From positions 124,001 through 188,000 of the forward strand of contig CAJUSW010000002.1 of NCBI GenBank assembly GCA_910589485.1: a stretch of DNA of 64,000 nt, read 5' to 3'. Of the stretch, positions 25,198 to 35,205 are shown piece by piece (within the stretch, counting starts at the first letter, position 1; each line of letters begins with the position of its first letter). This DNA comes from an uncultured Duncaniella sp. GTDB taxonomy: Bacteria; Bacteroidota; Bacteroidia; Bacteroidales; Muribaculaceae. Position numbers and translations under genes: made by a program. A model generated the notes under the pieces. That model saw nothing but the letters and a program-made list of their open reading frames with translations, ran no database searches and had not been told where the DNA came from.

Positions 25198-25318
25198 GAC
25201 CAGAGATCTATAGTTCAAGGGTTTATCTGACCAGAGAACCATAGTTCAAAAGGTTAATCCGACCAGAGATCTATAGTCCTTTGGCTCCTCCTCAAAGCCC
25301 TTTGGCCCTCTGGTCTAA
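25198..25318. repeat. Three tandem GACCAGAG units plus the 23-mer repeat
   Basis: GACCAGAGATCTATAGTTCA, GACCAGAGAACCATAGTTCA and GACCAGAGATCTATAGTCC start at 25198, 25229 and 25261 (31-32 bp period). The third runs into an AGCCCTTTGG...GGTCTAA 23-mer (25296-25318) identical to two copies near 21.9 kb. A degenerate further copy lies near 25341-25354. It lies between the anchor gene and the first minor-subunit cassette. Confidence 0.85.
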
Positions 25319-25420
25319 ACCCTTCCCGGGGCGACCCATTTAGCCCTCAGGTCTAATCTTTCTCTATACTCTATACTTTCTCCTCTATACTCAATGAACA
25401 TCAACACTCTTCATTAGATA

Positions 25421-26611
25421 ATGAACAGAATACTCAAAGCCGTATCTCCTCTCTTCCTGGCCCTACTGGCCGTCAGCTGCAGCGACGACACCACCGTGTC
25501 GCCCGCTGTAGGCCCCGACGACTCAGGCAAGGTCAACTTCGAGATCAACGTCTATGCCGGTGATCCCGAGGATACCGGCTCACGTACTTCCCGAGCCATT
25601 GATCAGGATGGATATGACTATTCGTATGAGGAGCCAACCTATCCTGCCGAGAATATGCACACCCTCCGCGTAATAATCGTTAACAACGAAACCGGCGATA
25701 ACGATTACAATAAAGTGGAGGCAAACGAATATCTCTACCGTGCATTCCCTCAGGACGGCTCATCCCGGTTCACCGGTATCCGCATCAAGCTCGATCCCGG
25801 CAAGAAACGCGTCTACCTCATTGCCAATGAAGCCTCAATCGCAGCACTGAACCCCGCTACCGACTTCAACAAATGCCTCATCGGAACCACGTTCACCTCA
25901 GCCATGATGGAGGACGTGATCATTTCAGGTGAACCCGGAAAACCGATCATCGACAATACCGGTACCGAGAAACTCAACATCCCCATGACCGAGGAATTTG
26001 ATGTAACCATCAAAACCCCCGAGACTGATGAGGATTATTATCAGTCGGCCGACCTCTTTATCACCCGTGCCCTCGTGAAATTCTCCTTCACTGCCAAAGC
26101 CACCGAGGCCCCCCAACTGAAATTCACCATCGACGAACTCACCATCTCGTCAGTAGCCGATCGTGAATACCTGCTCCCCACCTCCACTGTGTACGATCCC
26201 GCCAAATATCCCGTCTCGTGGGATAACCGCTATATCACCGCCTACGATGTTCCCGCCGATGCCACTGTCACCGACTATGTGTTTCCCGATGCGGAATTTG
26301 AATTCACCACCGGCTACACTGTAGGCAACCTCTACACTTACGCCCCCGAGCTTTACTTTGCCGAGACGAGGCTCCCGGCCGATCCACAGGAATATATCCT
26401 CACTCTCCGCATGACCGAGTATTCCGAGGTGACAGGCCGGAATGAAAGCTACACTGTCAGGCGCACTCTCCCCAATCTACCCTCTCTTCCCCGTAACACT
26501 CATGTAAAAATCAATCTCACACTTACCGGAGGCCGTCTCGACTGTGTGGTCGATGTGCTCCCCTATACGGGTGTGTTCCTCAATCCCGACTTCGGCATCG
26601 ATCGCCCCTGA
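25421..26611 (+). CDS. Pilus minor subunit-like lipoprotein, cassette copy 1
   Basis: A 396-aa lipoprotein (lipobox LAVSC, Cys20) with fimbrillin-like domains. Shared blocks with the protein at 30152 include VNFEINVYAGDPED, DQDGYDY, MHTLRVIIV, EANEYLYR and YLIANEAS in the first half. The second half shares YYQSADLFITRALVKFSF, LPNLPSLPRNTHVKI and a closing VDVLPYTGVFLNP. The two are clearly duplicates. By position, between anchor and tip-like genes, it is a likely accessory (Mfa3/Mfa4-like) subunit that joins the tip to the stalk. The large gene at 26673 follows after 61 bp and is also duplicated downstream. Confidence 0.75.
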   Translation: MNRILKAVSPLFLALLAVSCSDDTTVSPAVGPDDSGKVNFEINVYAGDPEDTGSRTSRAIDQDGYDYSYEEPTYPAENMHTLRVIIVNNETGDNDYNKVEANEYLYRAFPQDGSSRFTGIRIKLDPGKKRVYLIANEASIAALNPATDFNKCLIGTTFTSAMMEDVIISGEPGKPIIDNTGTEKLNIPMTEEFDVTIKTPETDEDYYQSADLFITRALVKFSFTAKATEAPQLKFTIDELTISSVADREYLLPTSTVYDPAKYPVSWDNRYITAYDVPADATVTDYVFPDAEFEFTTGYTVGNLYTYAPELYFAETRLPADPQEYILTLRMTEYSEVTGRNESYTVRRTLPNLPSLPRNTHVKINLTLTGGRLDCVVDVLPYTGVFLNPDFGIDRP

Positions 26612-26672
26612 CGGGTTCATTGTATAAGTAGCCAATATTATCCGTATCTTTATCTATCTTCCATAGTCACCA

Positions 26673-29600
26673 ATGAAGTTTAAGTGTTTGCATATCTCTC
26701 TCCTTTTTGTTGCTCTGTGTGTCGGATTGGTGTCCTGTAAGGACGAAATCGATCTTGGACAGTTCGGCGAGGGCTATTCATCGCTTTCGGGCAATGTCAC
26801 TTTCTACGAAGTGCCTCTGAGCGTGTCGCGTGCAGCCGGCGATGCCACCGACAATTCCGTCAAGGGTGGAACACCGGGCAATGCCATCGGCAACGTTGAG
26901 TCGCTCTGCCTCATTGTGTACAATGCCGACGGCACCCTCAACCGCATATACCGACAGGAAGATCTCGAGAACTACAAATACGACCCGAAAGGCAACACCG
27001 GCACTTCGCCCGACGCTGTGGCCGGTGGTGACAGCGATGGTGTGAAATATGATGAGCATCAGGCCGAGACTCCCACAGGCCGTGCTACATTTGACTTGGG
27101 TGTGCAGAATGAGGATAACCGTCTCCCCCACGGACGATACTTCATCTATGCCGTGGCCAATATGGGCAACCTCACCGAGGAGCAGTGCAACACCCAGGAG
27201 GATCTTAAGAAGATAGTTCTCGAGTGGAACAACGATGATATTTCGGCCAATAAGCAGATGTTTGGCTACTTCACTCTCGGTGACGGGTCGGACGGTGGCA
27301 AGAGCATCGATTTCCAGGCTCCCCAGATAGCAATATCCCACCGTTACGAGACCATCCATTCATGGATAAAGCGTGCTGTATCCAAGGTCACAGTGGCCTT
27401 TGACGGCTCCAAACTTAAGGATGGTGTCAACATCTTTATCAAATCGGTCGAGATCCGCGACATCCCCCTCGAGTGCTATCTCGGTGCCGACAATCAGCCC
27501 ACATCCGACGAGGAACTCCTCGACAAGTCCCAGGTGATGACCTATGGCCAGGGCACTAACTATGATCCCTCGACATGGGTAGGATATGTGAGCAAAGATC
27601 ACCCCATCAACGGATATGACCAGAGCGTGGTCAATAACAATTCGCTATCAATCAACGAAAAACTTCAGGCTCTCCATTCCCAGACCACCAATGCGTTCTA
27701 TTTCTTCGAGAACATGCAGGGCCGTGGCGAGAAGAACAGCGCCTCGGACAAGCATCAGCAGGTGAACCAGGTGCACAAGGATAGCATGGTGGTATCGTTC
27801 CCCAACGGTTCCGACCCCACCGACCATGCCTGGAAGGACACCAAGAAATATGGCTCGTATATTGTGGTGAGGGCCTACTACAAGTCCACAAATCCCGGTG
27901 ATGTAAGCGAGGGTGAGATCATCTACCGTTTCATGCTCGGCAAGGACGTGTATCTCAACTATGACGCACAGCGCAACTACCACTATAAACTCACACTCTG
28001 CTTCAATGGCTATGCCAACGACGTGGACTGGCACATCGATTTCCGCCGTGGCGAGGATAAGTTACGCTTCTCCAACCCGTTCTATATATCCTATCTCTAC
28101 GGTCAGTCGGCCATGATGCCTATTGAGTTCGAGGCTCCTGAGGATGTCACAATATCCGAGATCGTGGCAACTATCGAATCCAATAACTGGGCTCCGTCAT
28201 CGGGACTCGGTGCCGAGGCTATACCCGAAAATCAGATAGCTCCGCTTACGTCACCTAATCAACCAGGCTCGGATTATTATGACAAATATTATCTGTATCT
28301 CGGAGCCATGAATAATCCGGTACAGTATGCTTACAACGGCTTCTTCTCTTTGAGAAAGCCTGCTAACCTCATTCAGGTGACAGGTCCCGGAGGTGTGAAT
28401 CTTCCATTGTCGTTGACATCAAATCAGAAACACTATGTCGATAGTAAACTGGGTAAACGCACCTATGAAGCTGAGGATCTTGTACTGAGTGATTATCCTG
28501 TATATGAGGCTCAGGCCAATGATAAACCTCACGTGGCATGGGAGGACGGTACATATTATGTGAAGCTTCCCGTGTGGACCCGTGCCCGTGTGCTCATCAA
28601 GGAAACCGGCTATACGGGCAATAACCCCTATCCATCCTATTTCCGCGAGGCAAAGGTGAAACTCAAGGTCACCTTAAGCGATGGTACGGTGCTTGAGGAG
28701 ATGATCGAGCCTGACGGAACCAAGGTTGAACAAGTGCAGGTGCGCCAGGTGCGACGTATCGTAAACCCCAAGGGGGTGTGGCGTAGCAACGGAAAAAATG
28801 AGTCATTCCATGCAGTGCTCAAATATCTGAAGAATGAGGAGGCTACCACTTTCTCCAATCTTATCTCGGATGGCCCGTGGCGTGCCTACGTGATACGTGA
28901 CACCGAGGCCAATGACGTTACAGGTGTCGGAGGTTTCATCTCTCTGACGGGTGCAAATGGTACAATGTTGGGCAAGACCACATTTGAGTATGCCGGTGAG
29001 ATCGAGACCCGCAATTGCATCGAGGGTGTAGGAAATACCCCCATAGACTTTACCATCAACTTCAAGGACAAGAATATAGGAGGCAAGCCCCGTTACGGCG
29101 TGATACGTGTAGAGTACAACAACTACACTTGCTATCACCTCATCTTTGTACGTCAAGGTCTGGATGCCGATGATACATTTGGCGATGGCAATTACTGGAT
29201 GACCTCCAATAATGTGACACAGAACACCGTCGGAGCCGATCCACGCGATGAGGGTACCATGTTCAAATATGGCAATTGGAATGGAATTGTTTCATCGGAG
29301 AACGTAAATAAAAAAAGTCCCTGGACGAGCATTAAGCCGAATGACTTTAAGGATAATGCCGCTGGTAATGATGAACTCCTGCTGTCAAATGGCTCAAAGG
29401 CCAAGTGGAGCAGTATCAGTCATAAAAATACAAGAACTGCCGGGGCCGGTTTTGCGGCTCCTACGGGTATGAGAATTGCCAAGTATGCTGATTTTAATGG
29501 TAAGCTTGCACCTTCCTCTGCTTCTGATGATGGATTCAAGATCAAGACAGGCGTGGGTGTATTATATGGTGATGGTGCAAAAGAAACTTTGGATGACAGA

Positions 29601-30065
29601 GATCAAGCATACAGATATAAGGCTGACGGAGATCAGTCATACGGTATGCGTGGAATCTTTGTCTATAATATAGAGACTGGAAAGAACTTGTTCTTCCCGA
29701 TCGGCTCATCCGGCTATGGACATAGAAAAAATAAAACCGGTGATGGCAGTATTGGTATTCTGAGATATAATTGTAATGAACGATGGGGTTATTTCAATTC
29801 AGTAAATATAAAATCATATCCTGATGGAGTATATGACGCAGCCCCGCTATTTGATGCGTTCCGAAATGAAGGTGCTTGTTACTGGTATGGTGAAAGAGGT
29901 CCCGTTCGTGGTGAGGATTACGAAAGTGCTTGGGATATGAATTATACCTACTTTGATTTCACAAGTATCACAGGATACAATCTTGAATACGGAGCCGATG
30001 CCTGCTTCGTGAGGTGTATAGCCGACTCTCCCGCGGCTTCCCGCGCGGCCCGACGGCGACGATGA
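26673..30065 (+). CDS. Large fimbrial tip-like lipoprotein (DUF4906-like), cassette copy 1
   Basis: A 1130-aa surface lipoprotein (lipobox GLVSC, Cys22). The N-terminal fimbrillin-like domain has VESLCLIVYNADGTL and HGRYFIYAVANMGN. Next is a block with IHSWIKRAVSKVTVAFDG and YRFMLGKDVYLNYDAQRNYH, matching the DUF4906-type proteins next to Mfa operons. Two Ig-like stretches follow. The C-terminal 200 residues include GVGVLYGDGAKET and GMRGIFVYNIETGKNLFFP, resembling a C-type-lectin or major-paralogue-like domain, so it may be the adhesive tip. The final third is more AT-rich than the rest, suggesting replacement of the tip domain. It pairs with the gene at 31456 (similar order, different sequence). 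Confidence 0.75.
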   Translation: MKFKCLHISLLFVALCVGLVSCKDEIDLGQFGEGYSSLSGNVTFYEVPLSVSRAAGDATDNSVKGGTPGNAIGNVESLCLIVYNADGTLNRIYRQEDLENYKYDPKGNTGTSPDAVAGGDSDGVKYDEHQAETPTGRATFDLGVQNEDNRLPHGRYFIYAVANMGNLTEEQCNTQEDLKKIVLEWNNDDISANKQMFGYFTLGDGSDGGKSIDFQAPQIAISHRYETIHSWIKRAVSKVTVAFDGSKLKDGVNIFIKSVEIRDIPLECYLGADNQPTSDEELLDKSQVMTYGQGTNYDPSTWVGYVSKDHPINGYDQSVVNNNSLSINEKLQALHSQTTNAFYFFENMQGRGEKNSASDKHQQVNQVHKDSMVVSFPNGSDPTDHAWKDTKKYGSYIVVRAYYKSTNPGDVSEGEIIYRFMLGKDVYLNYDAQRNYHYKLTLCFNGYANDVDWHIDFRRGEDKLRFSNPFYISYLYGQSAMMPIEFEAPEDVTISEIVATIESNNWAPSSGLGAEAIPENQIAPLTSPNQPGSDYYDKYYLYLGAMNNPVQYAYNGFFSLRKPANLIQVTGPGGVNLPLSLTSNQKHYVDSKLGKRTYEAEDLVLSDYPVYEAQANDKPHVAWEDGTYYVKLPVWTRARVLIKETGYTGNNPYPSYFREAKVKLKVTLSDGTVLEEMIEPDGTKVEQVQVRQVRRIVNPKGVWRSNGKNESFHAVLKYLKNEEATTFSNLISDGPWRAYVIRDTEANDVTGVGGFISLTGANGTMLGKTTFEYAGEIETRNCIEGVGNTPIDFTINFKDKNIGGKPRYGVIRVEYNNYTCYHLIFVRQGLDADDTFGDGNYWMTSNNVTQNTVGADPRDEGTMFKYGNWNGIVSSENVNKKSPWTSIKPNDFKDNAAGNDELLLSNGSKAKWSSISHKNTRTAGAGFAAPTGMRIAKYADFNGKLAPSSASDDGFKIKTGVGVLYGDGAKETLDDRDQAYRYKADGDQSYGMRGIFVYNIETGKNLFFPIGSSGYGHRKNKTGDGSIGILRYNCNERWGYFNSVNIKSYPDGVYDAAPLFDAFRNEGACYWYGERGPVRGEDYESAWDMNYTYFDFTSITGYNLEYGADACFVRCIADSPAASRAARRRR

Positions 30066-30151
30066 CCCGTTCCCCCGATATTACTCTACAACCCTAATAT
30101 TTAAAACTTCTCCCTCCGGTCGAGCCTCAGGGCAAGACTGAAAAAAACACA

Positions 30152-31423
30152 ATGAAAATAAAATATCATGCAGTAGTATTACTGCTCTCTCTCCTGGCTG
30201 TCGGATGTGGTGACGACACATCTTTAGCCCCCTCTCCCTCGGGAACCGACAGCCCCGACAATGTCAACTTTGAAATCAACGTCTATGCCGGCGATCCCGA
30301 GGATGCCCGTTCGCGATCATCCTCACTCTCCCGCGACACTGATCAGGACGGCTATGACTATGAGTTTGGACCGCCCGACTACTCTCCCGAGCGTATGCAC
30401 ACCCTGCGTGTCATTATCGTGCGCCCCTCGGGTGAGATCGAGGCCAACGAATACCTCTACCGGTCGTTCCCCCAGGATGGCGCGAGCGAATTTCACGGCT
30501 TGCGCTTCAAAGTGGTGGGTGGCGAGAAAAAGACAATCTATCTCTTTGCCAACGAAGCCTCCATCCCCGGGCTCGACCTCAGCGCGCCCGACTACCGCAT
30601 AGGGGCCCAGTTCCCCGCCGAGGCAATGACGGCGTGCACCTTCTCCACGTCCCGGGCCGGACAGCCGTTTATCGACAACACCGGCGATGTCAAGACCAAT
30701 GTCCCTATGACCGAAGTATTCGAGATAGGGATAAAGGCTCCCGAGACGGAGGAGGACTATTATCAGACCGCCAACCTCTTCATCACCCGCGCGCTGGTGA
30801 AATTCTCGTTTACCGTCCAGGCTGCCGACGCCCCCTCGGTAGCCTATTCCATCGACGAGCTTACCATACGTTCAGTGGCTTCCACCCAGTATCTGATACC
30901 TAACTCCACATCATATACACCGGCAAAGTATGACGCCGCGGGGATGCCCTCGTTCGAGGACCGCTATATCTATGAGTATGCCACCCCGGCCGATGCCACG
31001 GTGGGCGAGTGCGTATTCAACCCCACCAACCTGAATTTCCCAGTCGACTACACGCCCGGCACCACTCTCACCTATGCCCCTCAGCTCTATTTCCCCGAGA
31101 CCGCCTTCCCGGTGGCCACGGGTGCAACGGCCCAGGAATATATACTGGCTGTGAAACTGAGCGGTGATGAGGAGCCGTGTGCCGAGGTGCCGCTGCCCAA
31201 TCTCCCCTCGCTCCCGCGCAACACCCACGTGAAGGTCAACATCTCGCTCAAGAACAGCGACGTAAAATGCACCGTCGACGTGGTGCCCTACACGGCCGTC
31301 CCGCTCAACCCGTCGTTTGGCTTCGACCAACTGTTGCCCCGTCCGCCGATCGAGCCCGGGGTGAAACCGCCATGGGTGACCATCGACCCCGACAATCCCG
31401 ACTCCAACAAAAAGACAACCTGA
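30152..31423 (+). CDS. Pilus minor subunit-like lipoprotein, cassette copy 2
   Basis: A 423-aa paralogue of the protein at 25421, with lipobox LAVGC (Cys19). Shared blocks appear in the same order: VNFEINVYAGDPED, DQDGYDY, MHTLRVIIV, EANEYLYRSFPQDG, YLFANEAS, YYQTANLFITRALVKFSF and LPNLPSLPRNTHVKV. It differs by a longer C-terminal tail (about 25 residues) rich in proline and acidic residues after the closing FLNP-like NPSFGFD. The GC content is higher than in copy 1. It is followed after 32 bp by the second large tip-like gene. The role is inferred as in copy 1. Confidence 0.75.
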   Translation: MKIKYHAVVLLLSLLAVGCGDDTSLAPSPSGTDSPDNVNFEINVYAGDPEDARSRSSSLSRDTDQDGYDYEFGPPDYSPERMHTLRVIIVRPSGEIEANEYLYRSFPQDGASEFHGLRFKVVGGEKKTIYLFANEASIPGLDLSAPDYRIGAQFPAEAMTACTFSTSRAGQPFIDNTGDVKTNVPMTEVFEIGIKAPETEEDYYQTANLFITRALVKFSFTVQAADAPSVAYSIDELTIRSVASTQYLIPNSTSYTPAKYDAAGMPSFEDRYIYEYATPADATVGECVFNPTNLNFPVDYTPGTTLTYAPQLYFPETAFPVATGATAQEYILAVKLSGDEEPCAEVPLPNLPSLPRNTHVKVNISLKNSDVKCTVDVVPYTAVPLNPSFGFDQLLPRPPIEPGVKPPWVTIDPDNPDSNKKTT

Positions 31424-31455
31424 CATAATTACACACACTCTTATCCTCCCGCGAG

Positions 31456-34400
31456 ATGTTAAAGAAATCTCTACATATCCTCTCTCCCCTGCTCATCCTC
31501 CTGGCCACAGCGGTGGCCTGTACCGATGAAATAAAGTTTGACCAGGCCGTGATAGGCCCTGGCGAAGCCATGGTATCAGCGTCAGTCGATTTCCACCCTC
31601 TCATTGTCACCGACAATGAGGTGGCGAGCCGTGCCTCGCAGAAAGGCGACCTCATAAAGTCGATCGACGACCTCACAGTGTTTATCTACGACATCGAGGG
31701 CAATCTGTTCCGCATCTGCAAGAAAGCCGATCTCACCGACTATCAGGTGAAACAGAAGGACGAGACCGGCTCCAACACCGGCATGCCCAACGATGCGGGC
31801 GGAAAGCCCGTGCAGGCCGAGGAGTCTACGGCCCGCGCCACATTCACCATCCCGGGGCTCCCATTCGGGCAATACCGCATGTATGCCGTGGCCAATATCG
31901 ACTTCGGTGATAAGGCTGCTGCCGAGGAGACCTATGCCAAGGAGGAGACCCTGCGCGACTACACCGTGACATGGAATTCCTCTAACATCGGTGCCAACAA
32001 TCAGATGTTCGGCTACTTCACCATCGACGGCAACGACTCCAACCTGAGCACCGGGTTCACGGCTCCTAATATCACTGTGAATCAGAAACACACCTCGCTC
32101 CACGCCTGGATCAAGCGCGCGGCCTCCAAGGTGACCGTGGTCTACGACGGCAAGGGGCTCCACGAGGGGGTGTTCATCTACATCAAGAGCATAACCCTCA
32201 AGGATATCCCCCGCACCTGCAAGATAGGCAACGAAAATAAGGTGGAGAGCGCCGAGGGGATGATAACCGATGGCGGTGTCATCAACTACTGCGAGGCCAC
32301 TGAGGGGGAGCTCCCGGCCGGCCAGACACAGTCGGGCAACTATGAGGACTGGATGATGATAGCCAACGGCACACCCACACGCGGGGCTGTGTCGGTGGAC
32401 AAGGACGGCAATCGTGTGGAGCACTCCGAGTATGACGGCGCGCTCTATTTCTATGAGAACTGCCAGGGTAATTATCCTGACCAGGCTAAGTATGACAAAC
32501 GGCAGAAGTATGATGAGGTGGGCTTTATCTCCAACAAGCCGGGCGATTATGACTATAAGGATAATATACCTTACGGAACGTATATCGAGGTGGAGGGATA
32601 CTATGTATCGGACAATCCCCTCAATGTGACACGTGGCGACATCAAGTATCGCTTCATGCTCGGACAGAACACCACTTTCGACTACGATGCAATACGTAAC
32701 CACCACTATAAGCTCACGCTCGGGTTTAAGGGTTGGGCCAATCAGCCCGACTGGCACATCGAGTATATCGAGCCTCCGCAGGAGGTATATACCGATCCCA
32801 CCTATTATGTGTCATACTCCTACAATACCCAGGCCATCTTCCCTATCCGCATCAAGGGTGATGTCCAGGAATTTGAGGTGGAGATAGTGGAGAACAACTG
32901 GGCTCCCTATTCCCCCTCGGTGATCGGTGGCTACAACGTCCCTCAGGCCGAGGTAGCAAGCAGTACGGGCAACAAGTTTGACGACTTCAAGTGGTGGCGT
33001 GCAGTGTATGTCAACGGCGGTGGCACAGGCTCCTATTACTATGGTCTGCAACGACCCTACAGCTCTAATGGAGGAAAGCAGATTGACTATACCGCCGATG
33101 AGATCAAGGCCGGAGCTCCGCGCCTCGTCACCCCCATATGGGCCGGATTCCTTGCCCTGAATGTGCCCGACGGCGGTCTGCAGCCCTATCTGTTCCCCGA
33201 AGCGGCCTATTCTTCCGACATGGACAAGCTTAAGAATTATTATTATAATAATAAGCAGAATATACGTAAATTCACAAGTTCCGACCTCTCTTTTCAGGGA
33301 TGGAAGGAAGGTGATTCTATAGCCAAGACCGTGGGAAGTGGCTATAATGTATGTGAGCTTGTCAAGGCCCCTGACGGCTCTATCACCATAAAGCTCCCTA
33401 CATGGACGCGCCCGAAATCAATGCTCGGTATATCGGGCTTCACGGGCAACAACCCCTATGACACATACCAGCGTAAGGCCATAGTGAAACTGAAAGCTAC
33501 ATATAAGGACTCTAAGATAGTCAAGTTCATGCCTATCTTTCAGGTGCGCCGTGTGATCAATCCCAAGGGTGTGTGGCGCCGATGGAATGACAATAGCCCT
33601 TTCCAGGTCACTCTGGTGAGACGTGAGGCGCCGGGCGATGCCAAGTTCAAGGCGTTCAATTCCGAGGGCGCATGGCGAGCCTATATCGATGCCTCAACAA
33701 GTGAATTCTTTGAGCTTGAAGGAGGAATCGGAAAGGATGCGTCGGGTGCCATCATCGGCAATACCGATACGCCTATCGACTTCAAGGTAAAGTTTAAGGG
33801 TACGGGCAAGGCCGATCAGTCGCTTTGCGGTATAGTCAAGGTGGAATATCATGGCTTTACCTGTCAGCACACCATATTCGTGCGTCAGGGTTATTTCCAG
33901 CCCATTGCAGTGGTGCCGGGTGGAGCGCGATGGAGTTCGTTCAACCTATTCAAGTGTGCCAACAATACGGCATATGGTACCACATGGAACGGTAAGAATT
34001 ATATTTCGGCCACCGTCACGGCATCTCCCATCGCGTTGAGCACCCTGTTCAAGCGTGGCAACTATGCCCAGGGTATTTCGGTGGAGAATAACCAGTCAGC
34101 TAATCTTGGCCCACTGCAGTGTCCCGGTAATACTCAGTTCAAGCTCATGAATGGAAATTTTGCCACGTGGTCTAAGATAAGTGGAAATAAAGATGAAACT
34201 TTCAAGTGGGGGCGTTTCGAGGCTAAGGTAAACGGTCAGACCCGCCATTACCGTGTTCCTACGCTTAAGGACTTCCAGGCTCTGATGAATGGCGCACAGT
34301 ATGGTATCGGTGTGCTGTATGCCGACGGCGCTTCCGAGACTGCTACTGATGTAGATGTCGCCTATGGTTTCTACGATATTGATAATGATGCTACCGACGA

Positions 34401-34881
34401 CCATAATGGCGTGAAAGGCAAGTATGGTGGTCCGAGCGGTATGCGAGGATTTATCGTGTTCAATCCCACCAATGGAAATCAGATATTCTTCCCCATAGGG
34501 GCTAAGGGTATCGGTCGACGCACCAACCAGTCTAACAATTTTAATAGCACAAATCCATGGGGATTTAATAACCAAGGTTGGACCGGAGGTCAGACATCAG
34601 TGTGGAACGGAGAACTTCGTTACGGATCAGTGCCTGTGACTTTGGATAAGTGGTCTAACAATAATCCCAATCGTCCTATAACATATAATATACCCGGTGC
34701 TCCGGGAGCTATCTACTGGGTTAATGCAGTGGAAGAAGCTGCCGGTGGTACAGGAGATGTTGAAGATATGTACGGATGGGATATGAATTATTTCGACCTG
34801 AATTTCAATCCTTTCAGTAGTGGAGTTGTCGAAGGGAACACCGGCGACGCCCTCCCCATCAAGTTGATCCTCGTTGAGTGA
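31456..34881 (+). CDS. Large fimbrial tip-like lipoprotein (DUF4906-like), cassette copy 2
   Basis: A 1141-aa lipoprotein (lipobox TAVAC, Cys22), paralogous to the protein at 26673. Aligned blocks include IDDLTVFIYDIEGNLFRI, FGQYRMYAVANID, LHAWIKRAASKVTVVYDG, YRFMLGQNTTFDYDAIRNHHYKLT and the DWHIEY region. Later come FTGNNPYDTYQRKAIVKLK, RVINPKGVWRRWN and GAWRAYI, each matching similar text in copy 1. The C-terminal domain has GIGVLYADGASET and GMRGFIVFNPTNGNQIFFP. Loops between these blocks differ strongly, which suggests different binding specificity. It ends the operon; a strong terminator follows at 34938. Confidence 0.75.
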   Translation: MLKKSLHILSPLLILLATAVACTDEIKFDQAVIGPGEAMVSASVDFHPLIVTDNEVASRASQKGDLIKSIDDLTVFIYDIEGNLFRICKKADLTDYQVKQKDETGSNTGMPNDAGGKPVQAEESTARATFTIPGLPFGQYRMYAVANIDFGDKAAAEETYAKEETLRDYTVTWNSSNIGANNQMFGYFTIDGNDSNLSTGFTAPNITVNQKHTSLHAWIKRAASKVTVVYDGKGLHEGVFIYIKSITLKDIPRTCKIGNENKVESAEGMITDGGVINYCEATEGELPAGQTQSGNYEDWMMIANGTPTRGAVSVDKDGNRVEHSEYDGALYFYENCQGNYPDQAKYDKRQKYDEVGFISNKPGDYDYKDNIPYGTYIEVEGYYVSDNPLNVTRGDIKYRFMLGQNTTFDYDAIRNHHYKLTLGFKGWANQPDWHIEYIEPPQEVYTDPTYYVSYSYNTQAIFPIRIKGDVQEFEVEIVENNWAPYSPSVIGGYNVPQAEVASSTGNKFDDFKWWRAVYVNGGGTGSYYYGLQRPYSSNGGKQIDYTADEIKAGAPRLVTPIWAGFLALNVPDGGLQPYLFPEAAYSSDMDKLKNYYYNNKQNIRKFTSSDLSFQGWKEGDSIAKTVGSGYNVCELVKAPDGSITIKLPTWTRPKSMLGISGFTGNNPYDTYQRKAIVKLKATYKDSKIVKFMPIFQVRRVINPKGVWRRWNDNSPFQVTLVRREAPGDAKFKAFNSEGAWRAYIDASTSEFFELEGGIGKDASGAIIGNTDTPIDFKVKFKGTGKADQSLCGIVKVEYHGFTCQHTIFVRQGYFQPIAVVPGGARWSSFNLFKCANNTAYGTTWNGKNYISATVTASPIALSTLFKRGNYAQGISVENNQSANLGPLQCPGNTQFKLMNGNFATWSKISGNKDETFKWGRFEAKVNGQTRHYRVPTLKDFQALMNGAQYGIGVLYADGASETATDVDVAYGFYDIDNDATDDHNGVKGKYGGPSGMRGFIVFNPTNGNQIFFPIGAKGIGRRTNQSNNFNSTNPWGFNNQGWTGGQTSVWNGELRYGSVPVTLDKWSNNNPNRPITYNIPGAPGAIYWVNAVEEAAGGTGDVEDMYGWDMNYFDLNFNPFSSGVVEGNTGDALPIKLILVE

Positions 34882-34937
34882 TCACTCATAGGAAATGAAC
34901 CTGTCCGGAAAGCAATAATTAGACATATATGATCCCC

Positions 34938-34983
34938 GTCGGCGGGTGGTGTCAGGAGTGGCGCTGCCCGCCGACTGTTTTTT
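34938..34983 (+). terminator. Intrinsic terminator of the pilus operon
   Basis: GTCGGCGGG (34938-34946) pairs perfectly with CCCGCCGAC (34967-34975), followed by TG and seven T. It is about 57 bp after the last pilus gene. The rest of the 324-bp gap to 35205 holds a TATATTTG -7-like element at 35077-35084 for the next gene but no other gene. Confidence 0.9.
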
Positions 34984-35205
34984 ACCATCTCCCTCCCGCA
35001 ACCCCGCGAAAATGACAATTTGATTACAATATCTACACAATTTAATTGCAGGTGAGGAAATTTTTGCAAAATAAACTATATTTGCAGTAGAAAAATCGAC
35101 AATCCAATACCTCTTTCCGAAATAATTCTCTAACTCTTCGGCCTGTTTTTGGCCGGCGAAATAACTTTTTCAACTTCGTAACCGAAGGATTTTACTGCTA
35201 TTATT

